A DNA stretch of 38,940 nucleotides from JBAVEL01 sp049587715 (GTDB lineage: Bacteria > Bacteroidota > Ignavibacteria > UBA10030 > UBA6906): the NCBI GenBank assembly GCA_049587715.1, contig JBAVEL010000183.1, positions 1-38,940 on the forward strand. The letters are read 5' to 3'. Each line of letters starts with the position of its first letter. Position 1 is the first letter of the stretch. The position numbers and the translations under genes are program-made. This document shows, piece after piece, positions 24,864 to 33,130 of this stretch. Below the pieces are notes generated by a model. The model made no database searches. It was not told the DNA's origin and was given only the letters and a program-made list of their open reading frames with translations.

Positions 24864-25333
24864 CGGGCGGGTGCCTCAAGATACGCGCGGGTTTCCTCGC
24901 GGACGTACGCCAGGAACTCCTCCTTCTCCCCGTGCACCAGCTCCCACACACGGTTGAGCTTCTTCCACTCCGGCCGGCTCCCCTCCGCAGTCCGCTCCAG
25001 CACAACGCTGCTTGAGGAAAGGGCGAACTCCTCCGCGTAGTGCTCGCTCTCCGGATCCTCCACGTTCACCACCCGCCACACAAGGCGCCCCTCCCGGAGC
25101 TCTTCCCGGAACCCTGTCTCCAGGGCCTCCCGGGTGAGGGCCTCGATGGTGCGGCAGGTGGTGCAGCGGACATTCCCGTGGAAATAATAGACCGCAACCC
25201 CGTGGGGGGCTCCCTCCTCCCCGGGTTCCCCGGATCCCGCCGCCCCTCCCGGCGGGGTTCTCAACCCCAGATAGACCAGGGAAACGGCCACGAAAAGGAG
25301 CAGCAGCACCGCGGCAATCTTCTTCGCGCTCAT
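24860..25333 (-). CDS. arsF: ArsF-like membrane-anchored CxxC protein
   Basis: A 157-residue protein with an N-terminal hydrophobic anchor (IAAVLLLLFVAVSLVYLGL, residues 6-24) and a Gly/Pro-rich linker. A thioredoxin-like domain follows that begins VAVYYFHGNVRCTTCRTIEA, with the redox pair Cys 57 and Cys 60. The remainder (RLVWRVVNVEDPESEHYAEE, then SSSVVLERT) follows the order of proteins annotated as the ArsF subunit of the nitrophenyl-arsenical reducing system. Start and stop overlap arsE and arsG by four bases each, so the three are translated together. Alternative: a periplasmic thioredoxin-like reductant for another CcdA partner. Confidence 0.78.
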   Translation of the reverse strand: MSAKKIAAVLLLLFVAVSLVYLGLRTPPGGAAGSGEPGEEGAPHGVAVYYFHGNVRCTTCRTIEALTREALETGFREELREGRLVWRVVNVEDPESEHYAEEFALSSSSVVLERTAEGSRPEWKKLNRVWELVHGEKEEFLAYVREETRAYLEAPAR

Positions 25334-25575
25334 GAGGTGGAGACCTCCTTCAGAATCCGGACCACCTCTTCCACCTGCAGCACCCTCCCCACGCTCTTCA
25401 CCTCCCCGTCCACGGCCAGAGCGGGCGTCATCATCACACCCGACTTCACGATCTCATCCATTTCCGTCACCTTCTCCACCTGGACGGTCATCCCGAGCGA
25501 CCGTGCCGCCGCCTCCACGTTTTCAGCCAGCTTCTTGCACTTGGGGCATCCGGTTCCGAGTACCTGGATTCTCAT
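25330..25575 (-). CDS. arsE: ArsE-like small thioredoxin-fold protein
   Basis: An 81-residue cytoplasmic protein of the small redox-active disulfide family: MRIQVLGTGCPKCKKLAENV with the active pair Cys 10 and Cys 13, then the cis-proline segment GVMMTPALAVDGEV and SVGRVLQVEEV. In the ArsEFG context it would pass electrons to ArsF/ArsG for reduction of nitroaromatic arsenicals. ATG 25575 is preceded by AAGGGA about nine bases upstream. The open frame continues upstream to 26055 but overlaps the hydrolase gene out of frame and is not coding. First gene of the arsEFG unit, 119 bases after the hydrolase; no separate promoter was seen. Confidence 0.8.
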   Translation of the reverse strand: MRIQVLGTGCPKCKKLAENVEAAARSLGMTVQVEKVTEMDEIVKSGVMMTPALAVDGEVKSVGRVLQVEEVVRILKEVSTS

Positions 25576-25694
25576 GAGGTTTGATCCCTTCGTCTGTTCC
25601 ACACGGACGACCCTCTTCCTGAACGCAAACGCACGCCCCCGCCGGGTTCCGCTGACCCCGATCGGCCTGCGGAGCCCCAGACGGGGTCCTGCTG

Positions 25695-27197
25695 TCACTT
25701 CCCCCCCGTTCCGAATATCCTCCGTGCCTCCCCCTGAAGGGTCTCTTCGGGTGTGAAGTCGATGAGGTGAGGCCGGTAGCGGGATGTGTCCGCAACCCCG
25801 CTCAGGAAGAACCGCTCCGCAAGATGGTCCACCGCCCCCCTCTGGAGCTTGAACACGTCCATGTGCCCCATGCAGGGGATCTCGATCACCGTTCCGTCCG
25901 GGAACCACGGAGCGGCTTCCCGCATGTTGGCGGGAGGACTCGAGAAATCCAGCTCCCCGTTCACAATGAGCGTGCGGGTCCTCACCGTGAGGGGCCCGCG
26001 GTACTCCGGGGGAATCTGCCGCACGGGCCACCCGCCCCGCGGGATGGCCGTCCACCAGAGTTTCGCGGAGGGGGAACCCAGCACCGAACCCGGCGGATCC
26101 ATCTCCCTCTCATGGTCCCGCGTGCTGTCATATCCTGCGCTTGCGAACTTGCAGAGGAACTCGCCCCAGTACTGACGTGTCGTGTCCTGCACTGCTTCGT
26201 CATAGCCCACCACCAGAAGGGCCAGCCCTCCCGGATCCCCCTTTTCCGCCGCCACAAAAGCATCCAAGACCGCCGCCGCCGATTCCGTTTCGTAGAGACT
26301 GTAGAACGCCGCAAGCCGGACCTTGTCGGGGTCTATGAAGACACCGTTCCATGTGACGGGAAGGGTGCCCAGAACAGACCGCATGGTCCCGAGGAGATCG
26401 GGACTCCCGCCCCGCGCCTCTCCGTCCGCCTGCCAGAGTGCGGCATAGCGCCCGAGCATCGAGTCCACCACTTCCGGGTCCCAGAGCTCATCCAAGCCCC
26501 GCACGCCCCGTGAGGCGCCTATCATGAGGTTGCGGTGGACTGCCTGCGGGTGCCTCAAGCAGTAGAGCGTGCCAATCTGAGTTCCGAAACTCGTGGAGAA
26601 GAGGTTGATCGTGCCGTAGCCCAGCGCCACGCGGAGGGCCTCCATATCCTCCACCACCTCCATCACGGAATACCCGTCCGGGTCCACCCCTTCGCGGATC
26701 AGCCGCTCATACGAGCTGCGGATGGTTCTCCGGAAGGCATCCAGGGTTTCGTGCGAGAGAGGCCGCTCCGCCGTCATGGCGACCCCGATCTCGGGGCACT
26801 TCAGCTTCACCTCCCCATCCACTCCCCTGTAGCCCACATGGACCACGGCGTTGCGGGTATAGAAGACCTCGGGCATCTCGCGCCAGAGATTGCTCTTCCC
26901 CGGCCCCCCTCCCAGAATGAAAACGGGAGCGGAGGAGGAATCCCCTCTCGCCCGGTGCCGGATGAAGGGAAGAACCACGAGCCGTGAGCCCGGCCGGTTC
27001 CGGTTCTCGGGAACGAGGATCAACCCGAAATCGGCCGTGTGGCCGTAGAGCTGCCCCGGTTTCTGGACAATGGACCCCACCCTCGCCCCGGCAAGGAGCT
27101 CCCGATCCGGAAACGGAGACTCCTCCCCGCGGAGAGCGCCTCCGAGCAGAAGGGAGACTCCCGTTATCCACCACGGGCGGCGAAAGAGCGCCTTCAT
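25695..27197 (-). CDS. Exported alpha/beta hydrolase (proline iminopeptidase/TAP-like)
   Basis: A 500-residue serine hydrolase with a basic-hydrophobic N-terminal signal (MKALFRRPWWITGVSLLLGG), so it acts in the periplasm or at the cell surface. GGGPG (96-100) forms the oxyanion region usual in HGGPG peptidases. The nucleophile elbow is STSFG (Ser 203), with Ser instead of the first Gly. Acid and base are Asp 417 (NGELDFSSPP) and His 445 (CMGHMD). This order matches the TAP/prolyl-aminopeptidase branch. Transcription probably starts from the promoter at 27378-27406, giving a leader of about 170 bases. It precedes arsEFG on the same strand and may be co-transcribed, but a role in arsenic handling is not evident. 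Confidence 0.85.
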   Translation of the reverse strand: MKALFRRPWWITGVSLLLGGALRGEESPFPDRELLAGARVGSIVQKPGQLYGHTADFGLILVPENRNRPGSRLVVLPFIRHRARGDSSSAPVFILGGGPGKSNLWREMPEVFYTRNAVVHVGYRGVDGEVKLKCPEIGVAMTAERPLSHETLDAFRRTIRSSYERLIREGVDPDGYSVMEVVEDMEALRVALGYGTINLFSTSFGTQIGTLYCLRHPQAVHRNLMIGASRGVRGLDELWDPEVVDSMLGRYAALWQADGEARGGSPDLLGTMRSVLGTLPVTWNGVFIDPDKVRLAAFYSLYETESAAAVLDAFVAAEKGDPGGLALLVVGYDEAVQDTTRQYWGEFLCKFASAGYDSTRDHEREMDPPGSVLGSPSAKLWWTAIPRGGWPVRQIPPEYRGPLTVRTRTLIVNGELDFSSPPANMREAAPWFPDGTVIEIPCMGHMDVFKLQRGAVDHLAERFFLSGVADTSRYRPHLIDFTPEETLQGEARRIFGTGGK

Positions 27198-27328
27198 GCG
27201 TTACCCTCTTCCTTAAAGTCGTACTCGTTGATGGTTCGGACGCCCGACAGAAAAGAGAGGGCATGGAACAACTGTCTGTCGCGTTTGGCGGAGCGGACCA
27301 CAATCACAATAGTATTCAGGAGGAGAAA

Positions 27329-27375
27329 CCCGTGGGGATGATTCCCGCACTCTTCCAGGCGGGAAGGCCCACGGG
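27329..27375 (-). promoter_or_regulatory. Nested inverted repeat at the start of the hydrolase transcript
   Basis: Outer arms CCCGTGGG (27329-27336) and CCCACGGG (27368-27375) enclose inner arms TTCCCGC (27342-27348) and GCGGGAA (27359-27365). It begins right below the -10 box, so most of it would be the first transcribed segment. It could be an operator or a 5' stabilising hairpin; the FISUMP gene at 36563 has a similar module. Confidence 0.5.
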
Positions 27376-27377
27376 AA

Positions 27378-27406
27378 ATGGTAGAGAACCACCCCGCAAA
27401 TGTCAA
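27378..27406 (-). promoter_or_regulatory. Hydrolase promoter
   Basis: Minus strand: TTGACA (27406-27401), 17-base spacer, TACCAT (27383-27378). The -35 is consensus; the -10 keeps only the TA...T frame. The same pair with the same spacing occurs at 36711-36739. Confidence 0.65.
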
Positions 27407-27485
27407 ACCAGACAGGAATCTGCGGAAGGCAGGTGCGTCCGCTCTCAGGGATCCCGATAGGAACACAGCAGGGAGGAGAGAAAAA

Positions 27486-27512
27486 GATGCCCCCCCCATG
27501 CAGGGGGTCTCT
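27486..27512 (-). terminator. Terminator-like hairpin downstream of the di-heme peroxidase
   Basis: On the minus strand CCCCC (27507-27503), loop TGCAT, GGGGG (27497-27493), extended by AGA/TCT, followed by CTTTTTCTC. It ends the minus-strand transcript that includes the di-heme peroxidase and copy A of the repeat, before the hydrolase promoter. Confidence 0.5.
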
Positions 27513-27560
27513 TGATGCGAGAGGAGAACTCGCCGTGCGTCCAGCCCCCCGACTCAACAG

Positions 27561-27650
27561 CATCAGAGCGGCTCAGCGTCCACCAGAGGCATGAGTGCGC
27601 ATGAGTCGCACGCAGGGGGGTACGGATAAGGACAGGCCGGATCGCCTCCA
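27561..27650 (-). repeat. Dispersed structured element, copy A
   Basis: The segment 27561-27614 matches copy B (29314-29367) at 46 of 54 positions by hand count. Core hairpin: GTGCG (27595-27599), seven-base loop CATGAGT, CGCAC (27607-27611). The second hairpin seen in the other copies is degenerate here (27615-27650). It lies 3' of a decayed FISUMP tail and just before a terminator-like hairpin. Confidence 0.6.
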
Positions 27651-27811
27651 TCCCTGAGGCAGCGGACGCTGCACCCGAGGGGCCTGTTGTTGTGCAGAGT
27701 GTCGAAGTATCGAGCACCGGCTCCAGGAGCCTGCGTCCTCCGCCAGGTGGCCAACGCCTGAGGGCCGGAAGAGCCGAGCTCACCTTGCCACCACCACAGG
27801 GGGCTGGTCAC
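27650..27811 (-). pseudogene. Decayed C-terminal fragment of a FISUMP protein
   Basis: About 54 codons read TSPLWWWQGELGSSG and, at the end, PLGCSVRCLRDG. The last part is the FISUMP terminal motif, found as YGFSVRCLED at 37907 and FPVRCLED at 33966, and the underlying bases agree too (CAGCGGACGCTG). The stop that should follow is missing, and only the module end survives. A relic of a gene like the two complete FISUMP genes in this window. Confidence 0.6.
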
Positions 27812-27891
27812 ATACGCAATCCACGGTGAAGTAGCAAGGGGCAGGTCGGCGTGCGCTCCCCCTTCCTGGCCTCTGGAACGCGTTCGCCGCG

Positions 27892-29175
27892 CTATTCGCC
27901 CTGGTACCCATCCGACAGGGTCCTGAGGAACGCCACGAGCGCTGCTTCCTCTTCAGCGCTCAAGCCGAGGTTCCCCATCTCTGCGCGGTTGATGTTCTCC
28001 GCCACTTCCGGCGGGGGCCAGGCCTCCTTGCCAACCCTGCCTGGCGGAACACCGCCAACCGCCGGCAGGATGTCGCGGGTGTTGTAGAAATGAACTACCA
28101 TCTCGAGACTCTTGAAGCAACCGTTGTGGCCGAACGCTTTCACGTATGAAGATCGAGGGCGGAGATCGACATTGCGAAGCGTCGGGACACGGTGCTTTCC
28201 TCTATTCTCCCGCGCGTACATCGCGTATTGAGGGACTTCCTGCAGGAAGCCGGCGAGACCCGTATCAACCCATTTGACACCGTCGGGATTGAGTTCTTCC
28301 GGCATACCGTACCACGGGTTGTCAGGGTTCCGGGGGAAGCCGAGGTTGTCATAGGTGAAGTCCGTAAAAAGAGGCCGCTCGCCGTCCGGACCCGGCCGGC
28401 TGGGATGGCAGTTCATGCATCTGCCTTTCCCCTCGAAGAGATCAAGCCCCCGTTTCTCCTCCGGGGTGAGGCTCGCCTTCCCATCCAGGTATCGGTCATA
28501 CTTCGATGAGAACCGGTTGACGGCGGGTGAATGCTCGTAGGCGGCAACGGCAAGAGCCACGATCCCGTAGATCAACTCGGTGTTCTCAGCGCAAATATCA
28601 TCAAGCTTCCAGAGACGTCTTGCCACGGCCATGAGATCGGAGGCATATGCCGACTGGCAGATCTTCCTCACGACCGTGGCGGCATCGGGATTATTCTGTT
28701 CCACAGGGTTCAGAAATGGTCCCTGCGCTTGATCGGCGGCCGGGTTGCCGAGCTTCCATCCCGTTGCCCTCCCATCCCAGAAGTTTCCCCCCACAAAAGC
28801 CACCGTGCCCTTGTCTCGCACTGCGTGGAGGCTCGGAGCCAGCGTGGCGTAGGCGGATGCATTGGGTTTGCGATTTCCAAACAGGTGCGCCACGGCGCCG
28901 GGATAGACGGTACCCCTGGTATTCAGGTGCTCGTCCGGACCTGTCCAGCCGACATCCGGGCTGTGGCAGACTGCGCAGGATTGGCCCGGGGGCGTCGAAA
29001 GATCGGTGTCAAAGAAGATCTTCTCCCCGAGGGACTGCAATTCCCTGTCCTCCAGGAGGTCCGAAACGCCCACCACTTCAGGAGGCGGTACATCCGGGAC
29101 TTGTTTCTGGCAGGCAATCGGAGTGAGCAACGCGGCGGCAACCCAGACAACAGGCGTGGAGCAGCATGACTTCAT
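27892..29175 (-). CDS. Di-heme cytochrome c peroxidase (CcpA/MauG family)
   Basis: A 427-residue exported protein with two c-type haem sites, CAVCH (67-71) and CMNCH (253-257). The stretches EKIFFDTDLSTPPGQSC, NASAYATLAP, FVGGNFWDGRA and LFTDFTYDNLGFPRNP follow the order of bacterial di-haem peroxidases (CCP/MauG, PF03150). They reduce periplasmic hydrogen peroxide with electrons from cytochromes, or oxidise protein side chains in MauG relatives. The N-terminus is a signal sequence ending LLTPIAC, possibly a lipoprotein (the -3 residue is unusual). ATG 29175 has AGGAGG six bases upstream, which decides the start. A promoter is seen at 29209-29237. Single gene; clearly lower in GC than the genes to its left. 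Confidence 0.92.
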   Translation of the reverse strand: MKSCCSTPVVWVAAALLTPIACQKQVPDVPPPEVVGVSDLLEDRELQSLGEKIFFDTDLSTPPGQSCAVCHSPDVGWTGPDEHLNTRGTVYPGAVAHLFGNRKPNASAYATLAPSLHAVRDKGTVAFVGGNFWDGRATGWKLGNPAADQAQGPFLNPVEQNNPDAATVVRKICQSAYASDLMAVARRLWKLDDICAENTELIYGIVALAVAAYEHSPAVNRFSSKYDRYLDGKASLTPEEKRGLDLFEGKGRCMNCHPSRPGPDGERPLFTDFTYDNLGFPRNPDNPWYGMPEELNPDGVKWVDTGLAGFLQEVPQYAMYARENRGKHRVPTLRNVDLRPRSSYVKAFGHNGCFKSLEMVVHFYNTRDILPAVGGVPPGRVGKEAWPPPEVAENINRAEMGNLGLSAEEEAALVAFLRTLSDGYQGE

Positions 29176-29208
29176 GGAGGTCCTCCTGCAATGGTGGCTC
29201 TGCGTTTC

Positions 29209-29237
29209 ATAATAGCTATCCGACGGGTCTTCCACAA
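29209..29237 (-). promoter_or_regulatory. Promoter of the di-heme peroxidase gene
   Basis: Minus strand: TTGTGG (29237-29232), 17-base spacer, TATTAT (29214-29209). The leader is about 25 bases and contains the AGGAGG site. Confidence 0.55.
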
Positions 29238-29313
29238 TCCGGCGACACCGAAGCAACAAAACCGGCCTCGGAACGTGCACTCGCGTCGGCGCCCCGAAGT
29301 CCAAAACGGGCGG

Positions 29314-29409
29314 AATCAGAGCGTCTCAGCTTCCACCGGTCGCATGAGTGTGCATGCGTCGCACGCACGAGGGTTCAGATGCGGTACAGCCCTCGGCAAT
29401 ACGATGGGG
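29314..29409 (-). repeat. Dispersed structured element, copy B
   Basis: Core hairpin GTGTG (29348-29352), loop CATGCGT, CGCAC (29360-29364), with one G-T pair on the plus strand. Second hairpin CGAGGG (29368-29373) and CCCTCG (29390-29395). It lies about 165 bases beyond the stop of the Aas-type gene. Its first 54 bases match copy A at 46 positions. Confidence 0.6.
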
Positions 29410-29573
29410 GCGGAACAACCTCTGTTCTTGCCGACTCATTCCCGGAGCAGCTCGAGGGGGTCTGGTCACCCGTCCTTCCCGACCGACGAAAGCCGTGAAC
29501 GCAACGGGCGGGCACGGCCTTTTCCATGCAGGGAATGGGCCCCGCTCCGCGAGAGTCACGCTCACGAGCCCGT

Positions 29574-32500
29574 TCACGTGCTGCCACGGCCGGCACTCGA
29601 CACAAGCACTGCCAGCTCCTTGACTCTTTTCAAGTCGAGCTTTCCTGTGCCCAGGTAGGGGAGCTTCTCAATGTGGAAGAACTGGTCCGGTCGGGGTATC
29701 CAGAGGTTCGGCAATCCACTCTGAGACAACCGGGCACTGCAGTCTCTGATATCGGAGTCGGGCAACGTGGTCAGCACGACGAGTCTCTCCCCTTTCGTTG
29801 CATCGGGAACCCCGGCAACGGCAAACACCTGTTCGGTTGACCCCACTATTTCGTGGAGCCGCTCTTCCACCTTGATATGAGGCACCATCTCCCCGCCGAT
29901 CTTGCTGAAACGCGTGAGTCGATCGGTAATCTGCAGGAAGCCGTCTTCATCAAGGGAGGCGATATCCCCCGTACTGTACCAGCCGTTGTGCATGACTTCG
30001 CGGGTCTTCTCGGGCCTGCCCAGGTATCCTTTCATCACGTTCGGTCCCTTGACCAGAAGCAATCCCGACTGACCGACCGGCAGCGGCAGCATCGTTGTCG
30101 GATCAACGATTCTCACGCTCAGTCCCGGCAGAGGATGTCCGATCTTGCCTCGCTTGGCTCCCACCTGCCGGAAACCGGCAGCCCGGAAGTCATGCGTGTT
30201 CACCGTCACCACCGGCGCGCATTCCGTGCAGCCGTATCCCTCCAGAGGTCTGATCCCGAACTTGTCTTCGAACGCAACAGCAAGACGTTCGGGCAGCTTT
30301 TCCGCACCGGCCATGATGAATTGCAGGCTGCCGAATTGCTCGGGCTCGACGCGTCTCAGATACGCCTGCAGGAAGGTGGGAGTCGCCACCAGGAATGTCA
30401 CCCTGTACTTCTCCACCAGGTCTCCGATCACCTGCGCATCGAGAGGATTGGGATGATAGACAACGCCGACGCCCAACGCCGTTGGCACCATGATGGTTGC
30501 GGTGAAGCCGAACGAATGGAAAAACGGAAGAATGCCCAGGATCCTGTCGCTTTTGTGAAAGGCGAACGTCTGCCCCATCTGCTCTATGTTCGAGACGATA
30601 TTGTAGTGGGTGAGCATCACCCCCTTGGGGTCGCCGGTGCTTCCACTGGAGAAGATCACGGTGGCAAGGTCATCCAGCGAGACCGCCCTTCCGCGCCCGA
30701 GTGCCCTCTCCAGCAGGGGGACAGGGACCAGCCACGCAAGAACCATCGCAAGGAGCTTCTCGCCCGTCCGTGGATGCCCAGCAAGATCCTCCAGCAGAAT
30801 GGTCTTCCCGGGGACGGTGAGATGCACCTTCTCCAGGAAGGCTCTCGACGTCACAACCGTTTGAATGCCACACTGGGCGGCGCACGACGCGATTGTCTCA
30901 CTTGATGCGGTGTAGTTGAGATTCACCGGGACCTTGCCCATGGCAAGCGCAGACAGATTGACGAGCGCGCCCGCAATCGAGGGCGGCAGCAGCAGCCCCA
31001 CCATTGCCTGCCCCTGCCACACCGGGCCAAGCCTTCTCGCAAGGTACACACATCTCATTAATGCAGAGCCGAATCGCATCCTGGGCACGCGGGCATCTCC
31101 CATCGCAAACCTCAAGGGATGCAGCCGGGCGGTGCGGACGAACAGCCGATGAAGGAGGTTCATCCCCCTTTTCCGATGATGCCACGAGTCGGTGTTCAGC
31201 TCCTGCACCGCCTGCCGTACGTCAAACGGCGCGGACTGTGAGTCCATCGGCTTGCCGAAACTCACGGTGACCGGCGACAGAGGGTGCCGTGGGAATTTCC
31301 AGAAGAAACGGCCACGCTCGTAGCTGAAAATGCTTCCCCATACGCCGTCGAGGTTCACGGGAATGATCGGGGCCTCAACATCCTTCATGATCCTGGTCAA
31401 CCCGCGTCGGAACGGGAGGAGCTGCCCGATCCGTGTGATCTGGCCTTCGGCAAAAATGCAGACCACATCCCCCTCGCGGATCGCGGCACTCGCCTCGTTC
31501 AATGCCCGGATCATCTCCCGCGGCCGCAACTGGGACGATATGGGGATCGCCCTGATGACTCTGGCAAACGGCCGGACGATGGGCATATCGTAGATGCCCT
31601 TGTACATGATGAACCGGACGAAGCGATCCGTCGAGGCCAGCAGGAGCAGGGCATCAATGAGCGACATGTGATTGGAGACGAAGAGCGCCCCCCCCTTGTC
31701 GGGGATGTTGTCCCGTCCCTCCACACGGATGCGATAGAAGGAGTGCGTGTAGAGCCACAGCAGCAGGCGAAGCAATGCATCCGGCAGGAGGAAGACCACG
31801 TACGCCGTGGCCGCCACCGTCGCCAGGGAACTGATCAGGAATATCGTGGGCGGAGTGAACCGTGCCACCGCCGTCAGGAGGTAGAAGACGGCTGCCGCTG
31901 CTGCCACGCCGACGAACGAAAGGAGATTGGCGGCGGCAAGCACCCCCCCCTTGTCCTCCCTCGCCGGCCGATGCTGGAGCAGTGCGTTGATGGGGACGAT
32001 GAAGAACCCGCTGAAAAAGCCGAGCATCCCCAGATGGACCGCCACCCGAAGAAACGACAGTCCAGGCACAAACATGAGGCCGGCAAACACGGTAATGCCG
32101 ATCGACCCCAGCGGAATCAGGCCGTATTCAATCTTCTTTCCGGACAGATGCCCGGCGGCAAAACTCCCGAGGCCAACCCCGAGCGCGAGCGCCCCGGCAA
32201 GATAACTGTTCTGGGCCTCGCTCAGATGGAGCACGTCGTTGCCGTAGATGAGAATCGTCGACTGAAGGAACCCGCCAAGTCCCCAGAAGTACGTGCTCCC
32301 GAGAAGTGCGAGGAACAGCACTCTGTCACGGCGCATCTTGCGGACCTGAGCGACGAGGTCGGAGATGAAGTTGTACTGAAACCGCCGTGCCGGATCAGCG
32401 ACGGGAACACGGTTGATGCCGAGACTGATCACAAGGCCCAGGCAGGCGAGCGCGACCAGGATCATCCCCGACCACTGGTGGTTTCCCCGGAATGTTTCGG

Positions 32501-33002
32501 ACAGGAGGCCGCCGCCCACCGTTCCTGCGATGATCGCAAGGATCGTATACAGCTCGATGACACCATTCCCCCACGAGAGTCTCTTCTCGGGGAGAAGTTC
32601 CGGCAGCAGGCCATACTTCGACGGCCCGAAGAGCGCACTCTGAACACTCATCAGAAAGACAGCCGTGAGCATCATCCACACATTCGCAAGGACAAGGGCC
32701 GCCGTTGCGAACAGCATCACGCAGATCTCCAGCAGCTTCGTCCCGATCGTCACCGAACGCTTGCTGTATCGGTCCGCCAGATAGCCGCCCGTCATGGAAA
32801 AGAGAATGAAGGGGAGTGCGAAAAGGAATTGCACCCCCGGCACGAACAGGTCACGCTCGTGCTGAGAAAGGCCCATGCCGAGAATCAGGTACAGCACGAG
32901 GATCTTGTGCGCATTGTCGCTGAACGCTCCCTGGAACTGCGTGGTCATGAGACTCCAGAAGCTTCGCTTCCAGGGGTATTCGGGAGTTTGCATCTGATTC
33001 AT
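29574..33002 (-). CDS. aas: LplT-PlsC-acyl-ACP synthetase fusion (Aas-type phospholipid remodelling protein)
   Basis: A 1142-residue three-domain protein. Residues about 10-415 are a 12-helix major facilitator domain like LplT, a lysophospholipid flippase. Residues about 420-620 are a PlsC-type acyltransferase with the H-x4-D site HMSLID (His 445, Asp 450) and FAEG in place of the usual FPEG. Residues about 640-1142 are an AMP-forming acyl-ACP/CoA ligase with the P-loop SSGSTGDPKG (near 785), YGCTECAP (near 924), YSTGDIA and the C-terminal lysine in GTGKLDL. It imports lysophosphatidylethanolamine, activates a fatty acid and re-acylates the lipid at the inner membrane. In E. coli LplT and Aas are separate; full fusions like this occur in many other phyla. 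No strong ribosome site precedes ATG 33002; an ATG three codons on is possible. Confidence 0.93.
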   Translation of the reverse strand: MNQMQTPEYPWKRSFWSLMTTQFQGAFSDNAHKILVLYLILGMGLSQHERDLFVPGVQFLFALPFILFSMTGGYLADRYSKRSVTIGTKLLEICVMLFATAALVLANVWMMLTAVFLMSVQSALFGPSKYGLLPELLPEKRLSWGNGVIELYTILAIIAGTVGGGLLSETFRGNHQWSGMILVALACLGLVISLGINRVPVADPARRFQYNFISDLVAQVRKMRRDRVLFLALLGSTYFWGLGGFLQSTILIYGNDVLHLSEAQNSYLAGALALGVGLGSFAAGHLSGKKIEYGLIPLGSIGITVFAGLMFVPGLSFLRVAVHLGMLGFFSGFFIVPINALLQHRPAREDKGGVLAAANLLSFVGVAAAAAVFYLLTAVARFTPPTIFLISSLATVAATAYVVFLLPDALLRLLLWLYTHSFYRIRVEGRDNIPDKGGALFVSNHMSLIDALLLLASTDRFVRFIMYKGIYDMPIVRPFARVIRAIPISSQLRPREMIRALNEASAAIREGDVVCIFAEGQITRIGQLLPFRRGLTRIMKDVEAPIIPVNLDGVWGSIFSYERGRFFWKFPRHPLSPVTVSFGKPMDSQSAPFDVRQAVQELNTDSWHHRKRGMNLLHRLFVRTARLHPLRFAMGDARVPRMRFGSALMRCVYLARRLGPVWQGQAMVGLLLPPSIAGALVNLSALAMGKVPVNLNYTASSETIASCAAQCGIQTVVTSRAFLEKVHLTVPGKTILLEDLAGHPRTGEKLLAMVLAWLVPVPLLERALGRGRAVSLDDLATVIFSSGSTGDPKGVMLTHYNIVSNIEQMGQTFAFHKSDRILGILPFFHSFGFTATIMVPTALGVGVVYHPNPLDAQVIGDLVEKYRVTFLVATPTFLQAYLRRVEPEQFGSLQFIMAGAEKLPERLAVAFEDKFGIRPLEGYGCTECAPVVTVNTHDFRAAGFRQVGAKRGKIGHPLPGLSVRIVDPTTMLPLPVGQSGLLLVKGPNVMKGYLGRPEKTREVMHNGWYSTGDIASLDEDGFLQITDRLTRFSKIGGEMVPHIKVEERLHEIVGSTEQVFAVAGVPDATKGERLVVLTTLPDSDIRDCSARLSQSGLPNLWIPRPDQFFHIEKLPYLGTGKLDLKRVKELAVLVSSAGRGST

Positions 33003-33130
33003 GCTCGTGGTGTGTGCCGGATGTACCGTGAGTGGTTCTCGCCGGCGCCGTGCAACTCCGTTGTTGCAGGTTCTCGAGACCTGGAGCCCCCACCGGGGTT
33101 CTGGAGCTCTTCAGACAACTTTCGGAACGG

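Larger units (their letters stand above)
27198..27891. other. Intergenic region between hydrolase and di-heme peroxidase
   Basis: This 694-base stretch has no convincing intact gene. From left to right it holds the hydrolase leader with a nested hairpin (27329-27375), its promoter (27378-27406), a minus-strand terminator-like hairpin (27486-27512), copy A of the dispersed element (27561-27650) and a decayed FISUMP tail (27650-27811). In 27407-27485 and 27812-27891 nothing is recognised. Confidence 0.7.
29176..29573. other. Intergenic region between Aas-type gene and di-heme peroxidase
   Basis: 398 bases without a gene. It holds the peroxidase promoter (29209-29237) and copy B of the dispersed element (29314-29409). 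GCTCCGCGAG (from 29545) is a short string also present in copies C and D. No clear terminator for the Aas-type gene was found; between 29410 and 29540 nothing is recognised. Confidence 0.6.
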
